Positions 53,501 through 62,877 are shown, counted from the stretch's first letter. The stretch: DNA of 64,000 nucleotides from CALBZH01 sp964538515 (GCA_964538515.1 CAZIEW010000023.1:1-64000); one strand, 5' to 3'. The notes: generated by a model from the sequence alone, not told the origin. Program-made: numbers and translations.

Positions 53501-55264
53501 CTACCACGCCAGAGCACAGGCTGGAAACACACCCGCCTTGGCCCCCCTCGGATCGGCGCCCGCCTCCAGCAGCCCAATCTCCGTGCGAGAAACGCCGCAG
53601 AGGAACCCTGCCGTCCAGTCTCCATCCAGGACGGCTCGGTGTCCGCGCCTGCAGAGCTCCTCCACGACCCCGCCGCCAATTCGGCTTTCCAGCCTCACCC
53701 GCAAGGGATGCGCGTCGTGGGGCGCGAAGGTCCCCGGTATGTGATCGCACGTAATTTTAGGCGCCTCGATGGCTTCTTGAAGGCCCATGCCAAAGACGGC
53801 TCGATTCAGGAAAAACTGGCTCGCCCACTGGTCCTGTTGGTCGCCGCCCATCGTCCCGAACACCATCCAGGGGCGGCCGCCCCGGAAGGCAAGCGACGGG
53901 CTCAGCGTGGTCCGGGGCCGTTTTCCCGGAGCCAGGGCATTGGGGTGACCCGGATCCAAGAAAAACGTCTGGAGCCGCGTGGTGAGCGGAAAACCCGTGG
54001 CAGGAAGAACCTCGCTCCCGGAAATCCAGCCTCCGCTCGGCGTTGCGGCCACCATATTGCCCATGGCGTCCACGACATCCACGTGAACCGTGCCGTATCC
54101 CCAGCGTTCGAAACGGAAGACGCGATCCTCAGGCAAGAGAGCTCGGCCGGTCAGCGGATCACCCGGTCGGTGGCCGCCATTCGCCCTCTGCATGTCGATC
54201 AGCCGCCTCCTCACAGCCGCGTAGGCCGGGTCCAGCAGCTCCGTCACGGGCACCGCCACCTGTTCTGGGTCGGCATAGTATTGCTCACGGTCCGCATAGG
54301 CAAGCTTTGCCGCCTCGACCCAGGCATGGATGTAATCGGCCGAATTGTGCCCCATCGCTTTGAGGTCGAGCCCATCGAGGAGCCGAAGCAGCTGCAGGAG
54401 CACAGGCCCCTGGGACCACGGGCCGCACTTGTACACGGTAGCATCCCCAAAGGGGCACGATACGGGCTCCTCGAACCGAGTCTCAAAGCACGCCATGTCC
54501 TCCCGAGACAGGAACCCCTCTCGCTCACGGATGAACCCGTCGATCGCGCGAGCCACATCCCCCTGGTAGAACTCCCGCCGTGCCGCCTGGAGCCCCTCCT
54601 TTGGGCTCGGAGCCCGCCTGGCCACGTCTGCCATCGTCTGGAGAAGGTCTGATAAGGGCGCATTGATCAAGCGGTCACCGACAGGGGGCAGCGAGCCGTC
54701 CGGGTGCAGGTAGACCTCACCGGATCCTTTCCAGTCCTCCCGGAATTTTCGGCGATTGTCCGACACGCCAAACCCCGGCATGAAAAGAATGCCCTCGTGA
54801 AGCGGGAAACCCTCCCTGGCCAGGATGAGGGCCGGCTCGAGAACGATCTCCAACGGCAACGATCCGTAGCGCGACAGCACATCCACCAACGCGGCAAAGG
54901 ATGCGGGGGGCCCGGCAGCGAGAGCCCCTTCGGACGGAACCTCCGCAATCCCCCGTTTGATGTACGCCTCGCGTGTGGCGCGCAACGGGGCCAGGGTGTT
55001 GCCGTTCACGCACACAACACGGCGCTCACTCGCCACGTACAGGAGCATGGGGCACTCTCCCCCGAGCGTCACCATATGCGGGTTCACCAGCTGCTCGACA
55101 AACACCGCGGCCGCAGCCGCATCGAAAGCATTGCCGCCCAGTTTGAGCATGTCCATCCCAGCTTGAGCCGATAGCGTGTGCTCGGATGCGACCGCTCCCC
55201 GAAAACCCAGAATTCTGCCTCCAAACGGTCGAGGGGCACCGGCGTCGGAGCCAAAACTGCGCAT
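53501..55264 (-). CDS. ggt: gamma-glutamyltranspeptidase family protein, cytosolic
   Basis: 587 residues. Family motifs: GAVASEHTLSAQAGMDML near the N-terminus, GGNAFDAAAAAVFVEQLVNP and the autoprocessing site near residue 390, YGTVHVDVVDAMGNMVAAT, where the Thr becomes the nucleophile, then PGKRPRTTLSPSLAF and GTMGGDQQDQW. GGT cleaves gamma-glutamyl compounds such as glutathione. Most bacterial GGTs are exported, but no signal peptide is seen. A downstream pxpBCA operon could recycle 5-oxoproline made from its products. Confidence 0.9.
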   Translation of the reverse strand: MRSFGSDAGAPRPFGGRILGFRGAVASEHTLSAQAGMDMLKLGGNAFDAAAAAVFVEQLVNPHMVTLGGECPMLLYVASERRVVCVNGNTLAPLRATREAYIKRGIAEVPSEGALAAGPPASFAALVDVLSRYGSLPLEIVLEPALILAREGFPLHEGILFMPGFGVSDNRRKFREDWKGSGEVYLHPDGSLPPVGDRLINAPLSDLLQTMADVARRAPSPKEGLQAARREFYQGDVARAIDGFIREREGFLSREDMACFETRFEEPVSCPFGDATVYKCGPWSQGPVLLQLLRLLDGLDLKAMGHNSADYIHAWVEAAKLAYADREQYYADPEQVAVPVTELLDPAYAAVRRRLIDMQRANGGHRPGDPLTGRALLPEDRVFRFERWGYGTVHVDVVDAMGNMVAATPSGGWISGSEVLPATGFPLTTRLQTFFLDPGHPNALAPGKRPRTTLSPSLAFRGGRPWMVFGTMGGDQQDQWASQFFLNRAVFGMGLQEAIEAPKITCDHIPGTFAPHDAHPLRVRLESRIGGGVVEELCRRGHRAVLDGDWTAGFLCGVSRTEIGLLEAGADPRGAKAGVFPACALAW

Positions 55265-55440
55265 GGCGTACCTCCTGATGCATTTGTTTCAGAAACGAAC
55301 CTCTCCCTGCAATTGTTCCTGGCGGTGTCCTTTGTATTAGGGTAAAAGTCCCATGAGATCACTAGTATGGCACAATGGAGGGTCACCACAAACCATAAGT
55401 CTGACGTTTCTCGATCACAGAAAGGAGGGGGGTTCACACG

Positions 55441-55788
55441 ATGAAAAGGGGCGCCGGTTTCTTGGTCTTAGCGTGTGTCTTGCTCATGGTCGTCGGCTGC
55501 ACGGCCTCGCGAGGATTCATCACCCTTTCGACGGTTCCTTCGGGGGCTGAAGTTTATGTCGACGGAGTGAGCAAAGGTTTCACACCCCTCACGTTTGACT
55601 TCGACATTGAAAGACGCTCCGTCCTCAAGATAGAGAAAGAGGGGTACTTCACCGAGGTCGAAGACCTTAATCTCGGCTGGGTGCGCAACGAGGGTCACAA
55701 GGGCAATTTCGACAAGGAATACGACAGCGATCGAGGTGGTCGTATCTGGATGGTCAAGACCACGCGCGCCCTGAAATCGAAATTCTAG
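55441..55788 (+). CDS. PEGA-domain lipoprotein
   Basis: 115 residues; AAAGGAGGGG before the ATG. Signal LVLACVLLMVVGC has a lipobox, Cys near residue 20. The mature PEGA domain reads FITLSTVPSGAEVYVDGVSKGFTP (VPSGA and TP turns), with EKEGYFTEVEDLN at its end. PEGA modules are surface beta-sandwich units often on receptors or S-layer-type proteins. Single-gene unit. Confidence 0.85.
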   Translation: MKRGAGFLVLACVLLMVVGCTASRGFITLSTVPSGAEVYVDGVSKGFTPLTFDFDIERRSVLKIEKEGYFTEVEDLNLGWVRNEGHKGNFDKEYDSDRGGRIWMVKTTRALKSKF

Positions 55789-55832
55789 TGCGACGCGGCA
55801 AGGGTCTTGCACCTGCAAGAGATCGATGCTTG

Positions 55833-55903
55833 GTGCCGGATTCCGGATGCTGGATGGAACGAGTGCGCAGCCGTAAGGGCCTTTATCCGGCATCCGGCAT
55901 CAC
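55833..55903. repeat. GCCGGAT-type inverted repeat
   Basis: GGATGCTGGAT and GTGCCGGATTCCGG on the left face ATCCGGCATCCGGCATCACG on the right, so GATGCCGGAT-like words form a dyad of about 70 bases between two genes. Confidence 0.5.
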
Positions 55904-55991
55904 GTTCGCATGACGGACGACCTTCGCCGTGCTGTAGCGGCCGCATGCCCCCTGATTGCAGCTTCCATACGAGCGCTCGGCTTAATCCGGC

Positions 55992-57197
55992 CTACATGGT
56001 CAACTCGACCACGGTTACCTCTGGGGGCGCATTCAGCCGCACCGGGGTAAAGGTGGTGCCAATTCCGGCGCTCACGTAGAGGTAGGATGCGGCAATGCGA
56101 TGGAGCCCCTCGACATAGGTCGTGCGGAAATGGGCGAGACTGATCGCCCCACCCGGGAGGGGCAGCTTGATTTGGCCTCCGTGGTAGTGCCCGGCCAAGG
56201 TCAACCGAACGCCACGGGATGCCGCTTCCGGAAAGATTTCCGGGCGGTGAGAGAGGAGAAGGACCGGCGTGGCGCTGTCCAGGTTTTTCAGGGCGGCTCC
56301 CAAGTCGGGGAAGCCCGATCGCAGGTCGTCGATCCCGGCCACCGCAAAGGGACCCTGGTCGGTTTCAATCACCCGGTGCCGGTTCACGAGAAGCGGGATC
56401 CGGTGCCGTTTGAAGGTCTTCCGCAGTGATATAGCCTTCCCGTACCACAGGTCGTGGTTTCCCAGGATGGCGCATGTCCCGTATCGGGCGCGGACGCGCC
56501 CCATTTCCTCCAGGCAGCCTGGCAGGAAGTCGATCGAGCTCGAGACATAATCCCCCGTCAGCACAAAAAGATCCGGCTGGAGCTCCCTAACCTGGTCCAC
56601 ATAACGTCTCATATCCCGTCGCGTCATATAAATGCCGGCGTGAATGTCCGTCAGCTGGACCACCCGCAGCTTTCTGCCGAAGGGTACATGGATTTCCCTC
56701 ACCTCATAGGCACGCGCCGCGTACAACGTCCCGTAGCCGGACAGCACAAAAGGGGCCGTCGCCAGCGTTCCCACGCTGACCTGCAGAAACCGCCGACGAT
56801 CCGGGTCGGGCGGCTCACTGAATTCCATCTGCCCCCAAAAGGTACGCTGGAGTCGCGTGGCCACCCCGCCAATTCCAGCGATCAATGGAAACAAGAGCAG
56901 GACAAGGGCGGCGAAGATGGATCCGGAGCTCCAGATCGCAGGGAGGTAGAATAGCAGCCAACGGATGGGCGGAGGTGGGTCGATCCGGGGAGCGGGCCAA
57001 ACCAGAAGGACGACATTCATGAAAAGAAGAAACCCAAGCAGTGTCCCGACCACAATGCACTGCCAGAGCTTCGTGCGAGCGGAGCTCCCCCAAGAACGGA
57101 CAGCCTTCAGACAACGAACGAGCAGGTACACCTGGGCGATCAGGGTCAGGGCAATCACATTGATGCGAAAAGCTTGATAGTACATTCCGCTCGGCAT
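55992..57197 (-). CDS. membrane-anchored metallophosphoesterase
   Basis: 401 residues from the ATG at 57197 (TTG 57215 is the longest option). Three to four N-terminal membrane helices (to about residue 120), a linker containing DRRRFLQVSVGTLATAPF, a Tat-like stretch, and then the calcineurin-like catalytic domain: LTDIHAG near residue 185, LTGDYVSSS, LGNHDLWYG and AGHYHGGQ. All five conserved metal-binding groups are present. Likely acts outside the membrane on phosphoesters such as UDP-diacylglucosamine or nucleotides; substrate unknown. Confidence 0.87.
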   Translation of the reverse strand: MPSGMYYQAFRINVIALTLIAQVYLLVRCLKAVRSWGSSARTKLWQCIVVGTLLGFLLFMNVVLLVWPAPRIDPPPPIRWLLFYLPAIWSSGSIFAALVLLLFPLIAGIGGVATRLQRTFWGQMEFSEPPDPDRRRFLQVSVGTLATAPFVLSGYGTLYAARAYEVREIHVPFGRKLRVVQLTDIHAGIYMTRRDMRRYVDQVRELQPDLFVLTGDYVSSSIDFLPGCLEEMGRVRARYGTCAILGNHDLWYGKAISLRKTFKRHRIPLLVNRHRVIETDQGPFAVAGIDDLRSGFPDLGAALKNLDSATPVLLLSHRPEIFPEAASRGVRLTLAGHYHGGQIKLPLPGGAISLAHFRTTYVEGLHRIAASYLYVSAGIGTTFTPVRLNAPPEVTVVELTM

Positions 57198-57358
57198 CCA
57201 ATGGTACAGAGGCAAACTAGGGCTCCAGGATCGCAGGAAAGAATGGTAACATAAGCCGCGAATTGAGCAACCGCCCTTTTTCCGTCTTTGGTTGAGAGCG
57301 CTCGTGCCATCCGGGTGATTCCCGCGGCATCTCCCGGTGGTGCCACTGAAAGCGATAT

Positions 57359-57389
57359 CATGTTGTCCCCCCGGAACCTCACAACATGC
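57359..57389. repeat. CATGTTGT / ACAACATG inverted repeat upstream of the acyltransferase
   Basis: Perfect 8-bp arms separated by about 14 bases, ending 14 bases before the acyltransferase ATG, a position suited to an operator or a translation-controlling hairpin. No role can be proven. Confidence 0.45.
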
Positions 57390-57403
57390 GAGGTTGACTT
57401 CAC

Positions 57404-58294
57404 ATGCTCAAACCGCTCGTTTCTCCCATTCGAGGGGCTCTCTCGCTCGCCTTTGTCGCCCTGAACACGATCTTGTGGTGCATACCCCTGTTTGCGGTTT
57501 CTGTGCTCAAGCTGCTTGTTCCCGTAGCTGATTGGCGCAAGGGCTGCGGGCGGATCCTGGTCGCACTGGCGCAACGGTGGGTGTGGCTGAACAGCCTCGG
57601 ACTGGACCTCACCAAGTCCATCCGATGGGACGTCCAGGGCTTGGATGGCTTGAGCCCCGACGCCTGGTACATCTTGATCGCCAACCATCAAACCATGGTA
57701 GACATCGTCGTCCTGCAAAAAGTCTTTCACGGCAAGATCCCGATGCTCAAGTTCTTCATCAAAAAAGAGCTGATGTGGGTCCCGCTGCTTGGGTTGGCAT
57801 GGTGGGCCCTGGACTTCCCCTTCATGAAGCGGACGGGCTCCACCGAGCATGACATGGCCGCAGCGCGGAAGGCCTGCGAGAAATTCCGCCAGTCTCCGGT
57901 CACCGTGATGAATTTCGTGGAAGGAACCCGATTCACGGAGAAGAAAAGGAAGGAACGACACTCCCCCCATCGTCATCTGCTACGTCCGAAGGCAGGGGGC
58001 ATTGCCGTCGTCCTGGGCTGCATGGGTCGCCAGGTCCGCTCGATTTTGGATGTCACGATTGTCTACCCCCAGGGAGCACCAGGGTTGTGGACTTTCCTAT
58101 GCAGTAAAAGCATCCCCATCATGGTGCGCGTGAAGCAGCATCCCGTGAGCGAGCCATTGCTTGAAAACGCGATCGAAGACGGCGAAGCCCGGCTCAGGCT
58201 CAACGGCTGGCTCAATACCCTCTGGCAGGAAAAGGATGTTGAAGTCGATCGTCTTAGGCGCCATCAGAGTCCAGCCCCCTCTTTGAACACGTAA
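57404..58294 (+). CDS. PlsC-like lysophospholipid acyltransferase
   Basis: 296 residues; GAGG about 10 bases before the ATG. Catalytic motif NHQTMVDIVVL (NHx4D) near residue 92 and FVEGTRFTEKK (EGTR) near residue 175 are characteristic of 1-acylglycerol-3-phosphate acyltransferases. Membrane segments at residues about 10-45 and around 130-145. This extended form resembles the LCLAT/LPGAT type (YihG-like) rather than short PlsC. Convergent with the double-GAF gene, overlapping by 31 bases. Confidence 0.87.
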   Translation: MLKPLVSPIRGALSLAFVALNTILWCIPLFAVSVLKLLVPVADWRKGCGRILVALAQRWVWLNSLGLDLTKSIRWDVQGLDGLSPDAWYILIANHQTMVDIVVLQKVFHGKIPMLKFFIKKELMWVPLLGLAWWALDFPFMKRTGSTEHDMAAARKACEKFRQSPVTVMNFVEGTRFTEKKRKERHSPHRHLLRPKAGGIAVVLGCMGRQVRSILDVTIVYPQGAPGLWTFLCSKSIPIMVRVKQHPVSEPLLENAIEDGEARLRLNGWLNTLWQEKDVEVDRLRRHQSPAPSLNT

Positions 58295-59325
58295 AAGCCT
58301 TCCAGGGTCGGCTGATTGTCCGCCTTCATGCGCTCGTAGAAGCTTGCATTCTGGAGCGCCAAGGCGCCAAATTGCGCCAAGCACTGGGCAAACCCGATTT
58401 GAGAATCCAAAAACTTGCGGGACGTGGAGCAATAGAGCCTAAGAACACCGACGACCGTGTCCCTCAGGAACATCGGGACCGACAGGATGGCGGCGATGCC
58501 TTCCCGTTTGGCCCACTCGGGATACTGAACCCGTGGATCCGCGGCTGCATTCTCGATCCAGACCACCTCGCCCTTCGCGCTGCCCGCGATGCTCCGATCC
58601 ATTTCAATGGGACCTTTCTGCAGATACTCAAGGCTCAAGCCCTGCGACTGCGCAAGCTCCAACTGTTTGGTGTGAGGATTGAGGAGTCCCAGGGAGCACC
58701 CTTTCACCCCGAGGACCTGGATGGCTCTTTTCACGATGAGATCCAGGATCTGCGGGACTTCCAACGTGGACCCAACGGCGCGTGACACTTCGGTGATAGC
58801 CCTCAGGTACTGGAGCTCCTGGCATTTTTGCTCATAGAGCCGTGCATTTTCAATTGCCAGGCCCCCCTGCTCCGCAAGGGAGGATGCAAATTCGATCTCT
58901 TCCGCCGAGAAATCCCGCTCTTCGGTCGCGTGGAGCTTCAGCACCCCTTTGACCTCCCCCCTCACCTTGATGGGCAGAGCCAGGATCGAGACAATCCCCT
59001 CCCTTTCCACGGCCTCCGGGTACTGGATTCGCGGATCATGCCGGGCATCCTTGATGAACGTGACCTGTCCGAGCATGGCATCGGAAACGCTCTTTTCCGG
59101 CAGCACATCACCCTTTTCAAAATATTGGTCGCTCAACCCGCAGGAAGCTGCGAGCACGAGGGTTTTACACTCCTCATCGAGAAGGCGGATGGTACTCCCC
59201 TTGATCCCAAGCGCCAAGACCATTCCCTGGGCCATGACTTTGAGCCGCTGCTCGACGGAAAGGGTCGTGTTGAGCGCTTTGCCGATCTGCCGAAAGGCAT
59301 GCAAATATCTCGCTTCTCTTCCCAT
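58264..59325 (-). CDS. double-GAF protein
   Basis: 353 residues from the ATG at 59325 (GAGGAGTG upstream). Two GAF domains, about 10-165 and 175-335. Each contains the same core: DPRIQYPEAVEREGIVSILAL and DPRVQYPEWAKREGIAAILSV. The linker ARLYEQKCQELQYLRAITEVS forms a coiled helix. No kinase or output domain, so it likely modulates another protein. The single-GAF protein at 44.5 kb carries the matching DPRLQYPEAAQKEGIASIL. These may be diverged copies. Confidence 0.85.
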   Translation of the reverse strand: MGREARYLHAFRQIGKALNTTLSVEQRLKVMAQGMVLALGIKGSTIRLLDEECKTLVLAASCGLSDQYFEKGDVLPEKSVSDAMLGQVTFIKDARHDPRIQYPEAVEREGIVSILALPIKVRGEVKGVLKLHATEERDFSAEEIEFASSLAEQGGLAIENARLYEQKCQELQYLRAITEVSRAVGSTLEVPQILDLIVKRAIQVLGVKGCSLGLLNPHTKQLELAQSQGLSLEYLQKGPIEMDRSIAGSAKGEVVWIENAAADPRVQYPEWAKREGIAAILSVPMFLRDTVVGVLRLYCSTSRKFLDSQIGFAQCLAQFGALALQNASFYERMKADNQPTLEGFYVFKEGAGL

Positions 59326-59594
59326 GGAACACTCCTCTCTCTGTTCAGGCAACGCCAAGATGCCGACTGCATCAGGGATCAACGCAGCTCCAAGATCCAT
59401 CGCGATTTTCTAACAAACTCGCCCCTGAATACCAAAAGATTTTTCCGGTTCTTCACCGTTCCAAACATCGAGACTTCATATTATAGATCCTCTCAATGAT
59501 GCGGGCGGAGTATCTTCCTCGCCCTGACGTCTTATCTTGACGAAAAGGCAATCTTCGCGTGCCTCTCGCGTTCTAGTAGGATAGGAGGTCGAGG

Positions 59595-60262
59595 ATGGGC
59601 GACAAGTATGATTTCGATATCGGTATTCTAGGTGGCGCCGCTGCTGGGCTGACGGTTGCGGCGGGGGGCGTGACGGGGGCCTACCAGTTCACCCAGCGGC
59701 GGGCTACGAAGGCAGTATCCTGGTCAGCAACGCCGTGCTTCATCTTCCACGGAAGGCCAACTACACCTTCTTCCCCTGGTGCACGTATAACAGCCTCGAG
59801 CTGGCGAGTATCAGCATGAACGAGAAACGAGCCAGGGAGGCGGGCATCGCCTATTCGGTCTTGACGGAGGAGATGGCGGGCAATGACCGGAGCCTTGCGG
59901 AAGGTCACGAATTAAGCCGGATCAAGATGCTTCCTGATGAGCGGGAGCGCCGTCTGGGAGTCCAGATCCTGGGGCCGCACGGGGGAGACCTCATCAGCGA
60001 GTGGGTTGCGGCTCTCAATGGGAAAGTGAAGCCGGCTGTCTTGAGGGCGGCCGTTCATCCGTATCCGACCCTGGCTGAAATCAGCAAGCGCGTGGTCGGC
60101 AAGCTGTATTCGACGAAAATCTTCTCTGAGAAGGTGCGAAAGACCCTCAAATTCCTGATCAGCCCCAAGGGCCGCGCGTGCGAGCTTCCCGTGCAGCAGC
60201 CTCTCGCGGGAAAAGTCGTTTCACATGAAGGTTTCTCGGGCTGTGACGTGCGATGGAGGTGA
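59595..60262 (+). pseudogene. remnant of a dihydrolipoamide dehydrogenase/mercuric reductase-like flavoprotein
   Basis: A ribosome site (GGAGG) leads into MGDKYDFDIGILGGAAAGLTVAA, the FAD-binding start of the pyridine nucleotide-disulfide oxidoreductase family (about 480 residues normally). Immediately after it, VTGAYQFT corresponds to the conserved GDV.GxxxFTH region near the end of the NAD/FAD core. A one-base shift near 59692 then moves to another frame that gives AAGYEGSILVSNAV, PWCTYNSLELASISMNEKRA and the C-terminal dimerisation domain ending near 60262. So some 280 residues are deleted and the rest is frameshifted. Remaining bits have no redox-active CxxxxC. Confidence 0.8.
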
Positions 60263-60284
60263 GGTGGAGGTGAGATCGAAGTTG

Positions 60285-60983
60285 ATGATGGGTGGCAGCA
60301 CGGGATGGCCCCGGGTACTTCCGTGCGGCGAAACGGCCGTCAGCGTTGAGATCGGGAACGAAATTGACCAGGCCGTCAACGACCGGGTCCACGCGTTGTT
60401 CAAAACCCTGAAGACGTTGAGCCCGCCTGGGATTGTGAATATGACTCCCACTTATCGCTCCCTTCTCATCCAGTACGACCCTTGGGATTGCTCGTTCGAG
60501 CAGCTGCTAATCCTCATCGAGCGGCAGTTCGGCTCCACGGCGACCGCGGCGTCGACAGAGCCAGAAACGATTACAATCCCGGTGTGTTACGGAGGGGATT
60601 TGGGGCCGGACCTGGAGGATGTGGCCACGCTCCATGGTCTGACGACAGACCAGGTTGTGGCGTTCCACAGCGCACCTGCTTACCACGTTTACATGATCGG
60701 ATTCGCACCCGGATTCCCCTATCTGGGAGGTCTCGACGAGCGTCTCCACACGCCGAGACTCCCTGAGCCGCGACAGAAGGTGCCGGCGGGCAGCGTGGGT
60801 ATCGCGGATCGGCAAACGGGGATCTATCCCGTTGAAAGCCCAGGGGGATGGCGGTTGATCGGGCGAACGCCCCTCAGACTGTTTGACCCGACCCGCAGCG
60901 ACCCCTTCCTCATCAGCCCGGGCGTTCATCTGAGGTTCCTTCCCATCACGAGGGATGCGTTTGAAAGCCATCAGAATCCTTGA
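60285..60983 (+). CDS. pxpB: 5-oxoprolinase subunit PxpB (KipI family)
   Basis: 232 residues from the ATG at 60285 (GTG 60270 with GGAGGT 9 bases upstream is a strong alternative). Starts PRVLPCGETAVSVEIGNEID and contains VCYGGDLGPDLEDVATLHGL, YMIGFAPGFPYLGGLD and PAGSVGIADRQTGIYP, the KipI/PxpB hallmarks. With PxpC and PxpA it hydrolyses 5-oxoproline to glutamate with ATP. The operon order here is pxpB-pxpC-pxpA with overlapping ends, and no transcription break is seen. Confidence 0.92.
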   Translation: MMGGSTGWPRVLPCGETAVSVEIGNEIDQAVNDRVHALFKTLKTLSPPGIVNMTPTYRSLLIQYDPWDCSFEQLLILIERQFGSTATAASTEPETITIPVCYGGDLGPDLEDVATLHGLTTDQVVAFHSAPAYHVYMIGFAPGFPYLGGLDERLHTPRLPEPRQKVPAGSVGIADRQTGIYPVESPGGWRLIGRTPLRLFDPTRSDPFLISPGVHLRFLPITRDAFESHQNP

Positions 60984-61908
60984 CGCGGGACCGCTCTCAA
61001 CCGTTCAGGATCTGGGCCGCTACGGCTACCAGGACCGTGGCGTTCCCGTATCCGGCGCCATGGACCGATTCGCTCTGAGGATCGGAAACCTCCTCGTGGG
61101 CAACCCCGAAAACGCCGCCGCCATCGAAGTCACACTCGGCGGTCTCAAGGCCGAATTCCTTAGCAGCACCCTTTTCGCGCTCACCGGCGCGGACTTGGGG
61201 GCCCATTTGAACGGGGCACCTCTTGCCAACTGGACCCGGCACGCGGCCGAGTCCGGCGACCTTCTCACCTTGGATTTTTCGCGCCTCGGATGCCGCGCTT
61301 ACGTTGCTCTCGCGGGCGGCGTGGATGTTCCCGTGGTCATGGGAAGCCGGTCGACGTACCTGAGGGGCGGTTTCGGAGGCTACGAAGGACGGTCCTTGCG
61401 ACGTGGCGATGTCCTGCAACGCATCCCAACGCAAGGAATCCCGATCGATCGAATCCCGAGCCGACTCATTCCGGTCTACACAGCGGAGCCGATCCTCAGG
61501 GTCGTTCTTGGTCCCCAGGACGATCGGATCACCGAGGAGGGAATGGCTTCCTTCTTGACGCGCCCCTATGGAGTCACGCAACGCTGCGACCGCATGGGAT
61601 GCGTGCTGAACGGTCCTGAAATCCGTCACCGCGACGCGGCCGACATCATTTCCGATGGCGTCGTGGCCGGCGCGATCCAGGTGCCGGGCAACCGTCAGCC
61701 GATCATCCTGATGGCCGACGCCCAAACCACCGGAGGGTATGTGAAGATCGGAACCGTGGCGTCGTTCGACCTGCCGTTGGCGGCACAGCTGCTGCCGGGC
61801 AACCGGGTCCGGTTCGAAGCCATCGACCTTCTGGAGGCCAGAGCGATTTATCTGAAGCACGAGTACCGCTTCCGAAGACTGCGGGAGCAAGCGACATCGC
61901 CGGTTTGA
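60955..61908 (+). CDS. pxpC: 5-oxoprolinase subunit PxpC (KipA/biotin-dependent carboxylase-like)
   Basis: 317 residues. The first in-frame ATG (60955) lies inside pxpB, and TTG at 60961 with GAGGG 6 bases upstream is an equally good start. ILDAGPLSTVQDLGRYGYQDRGVPVSGAMD is typical. Later motifs LALTGADLGAHLNG, YVALAGGVDVP, MGSRSTYLRGGFGGYEG and ILMADAQTTGGYVKIG confirm the KipA/PxpC family. Pairs with PxpB to activate the substrate. Confidence 0.92.
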   Translation: MRLKAIRILDAGPLSTVQDLGRYGYQDRGVPVSGAMDRFALRIGNLLVGNPENAAAIEVTLGGLKAEFLSSTLFALTGADLGAHLNGAPLANWTRHAAESGDLLTLDFSRLGCRAYVALAGGVDVPVVMGSRSTYLRGGFGGYEGRSLRRGDVLQRIPTQGIPIDRIPSRLIPVYTAEPILRVVLGPQDDRITEEGMASFLTRPYGVTQRCDRMGCVLNGPEIRHRDAADIISDGVVAGAIQVPGNRQPIILMADAQTTGGYVKIGTVASFDLPLAAQLLPGNRVRFEAIDLLEARAIYLKHEYRFRRLREQATSPV

Positions 61909-62013
61909 CGAATGCCTTCGCTTCGAGGAGAGTCCATGAGCGCCATGGAAACCGTCCGAGCCATCTCCCTGGCGGTCGTCCGGCGTAACGTAGCCTTTAT
62001 CGAGGACTGTGCC

Positions 62014-62853
62014 ATGAAAACGATCGATCTCAATTGCGACATGGGCGAGAGCTATGGCGTTTACACCCTCGGAAGGGACTCGGAGGTCATCCGCTTCGTC
62101 ACCTCCGCAAACATCGCCTGCGGGTTTCATGCGGGCGACCCGCGGGTCATGAGCCGCACGGTCGAGCTGGCGACGGCTCATGGGGTATCCGTAGGCGCGC
62201 ACCCCGGTTTTCCAGACCGGCTTGGGTTCGGCCGAAGGCAGATGGATTGCAGCCCGGACGAAATCCGAGACGATGTGATCTACCAAGTCGGCGCACTCCG
62301 TGCCTTCTGCGACGTACACGGGGTCAAGCTGCAGCACGTGAAGCCCCACGGGAGCCTCTACACCGTGGCGGCCGCCGACGAATCCCTGCTGCGCACCCTT
62401 GCACAGGCGATCGCAGCGGTCGATCCGAAGCTGCTTTTGGTGACTCTGGCGGCAGGCAACAGGGAGTACCTGGCCCAAATCGGGCGCGAGGAGGGCATCC
62501 AAATCGTGTTCGAAGCGTTCCCCGACAGGGCGTACACCGCCGACGGCGCGCTGGTGTCGAGAAAGCTTCCCGGCGCGGTCATTCACGACCCGAGGGAGGC
62601 TGCGGAGCGGGCTGTACGAATGGTCAAGGAAGGCAGGGTCATCGCCATCGACGGATCGAGCATTCCCATGGACGCTCAAACCCTGTGTATCCATGGGGAC
62701 ACGCCGACGTCCCTGGAGCTCGCTCGCCTCGTCCGAGAATCGCTCGAGCGGGAAGGAGTCATCGTCGAGCCCATGGGCGTCACTCTTTCTTGCGCTCGGG
62801 TCGAACCTGGGCTCGGTTCGTCCCGAGCGGATGTGAGGGATCTTTCGGGCTAA
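62014..62853 (+). CDS. pxpA: 5-oxoprolinase subunit PxpA (LamB/YcsF family)
   Basis: 279 residues from ATG 62014 (GAGGACTG 8 bases upstream); the frame runs higher but lacks a site. N-terminal TIDLNCDMGESYGVYTLG and SANIACGFHAGDPRVMSRTV are diagnostic, with HPGFPDRLGFGRRQM and VKPHGSLY at catalytic positions. About 25 residues longer than most family members, the surplus being C-terminal. Completes the pxpBCA operon, which recycles 5-oxoproline to glutamate. Confidence 0.92.
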   Translation: MKTIDLNCDMGESYGVYTLGRDSEVIRFVTSANIACGFHAGDPRVMSRTVELATAHGVSVGAHPGFPDRLGFGRRQMDCSPDEIRDDVIYQVGALRAFCDVHGVKLQHVKPHGSLYTVAAADESLLRTLAQAIAAVDPKLLLVTLAAGNREYLAQIGREEGIQIVFEAFPDRAYTADGALVSRKLPGAVIHDPREAAERAVRMVKEGRVIAIDGSSIPMDAQTLCIHGDTPTSLELARLVRESLEREGVIVEPMGVTLSCARVEPGLGSSRADVRDLSG

Positions 62854-62877
62854 TGTTCTGTTATGGTGGTATCGTGT

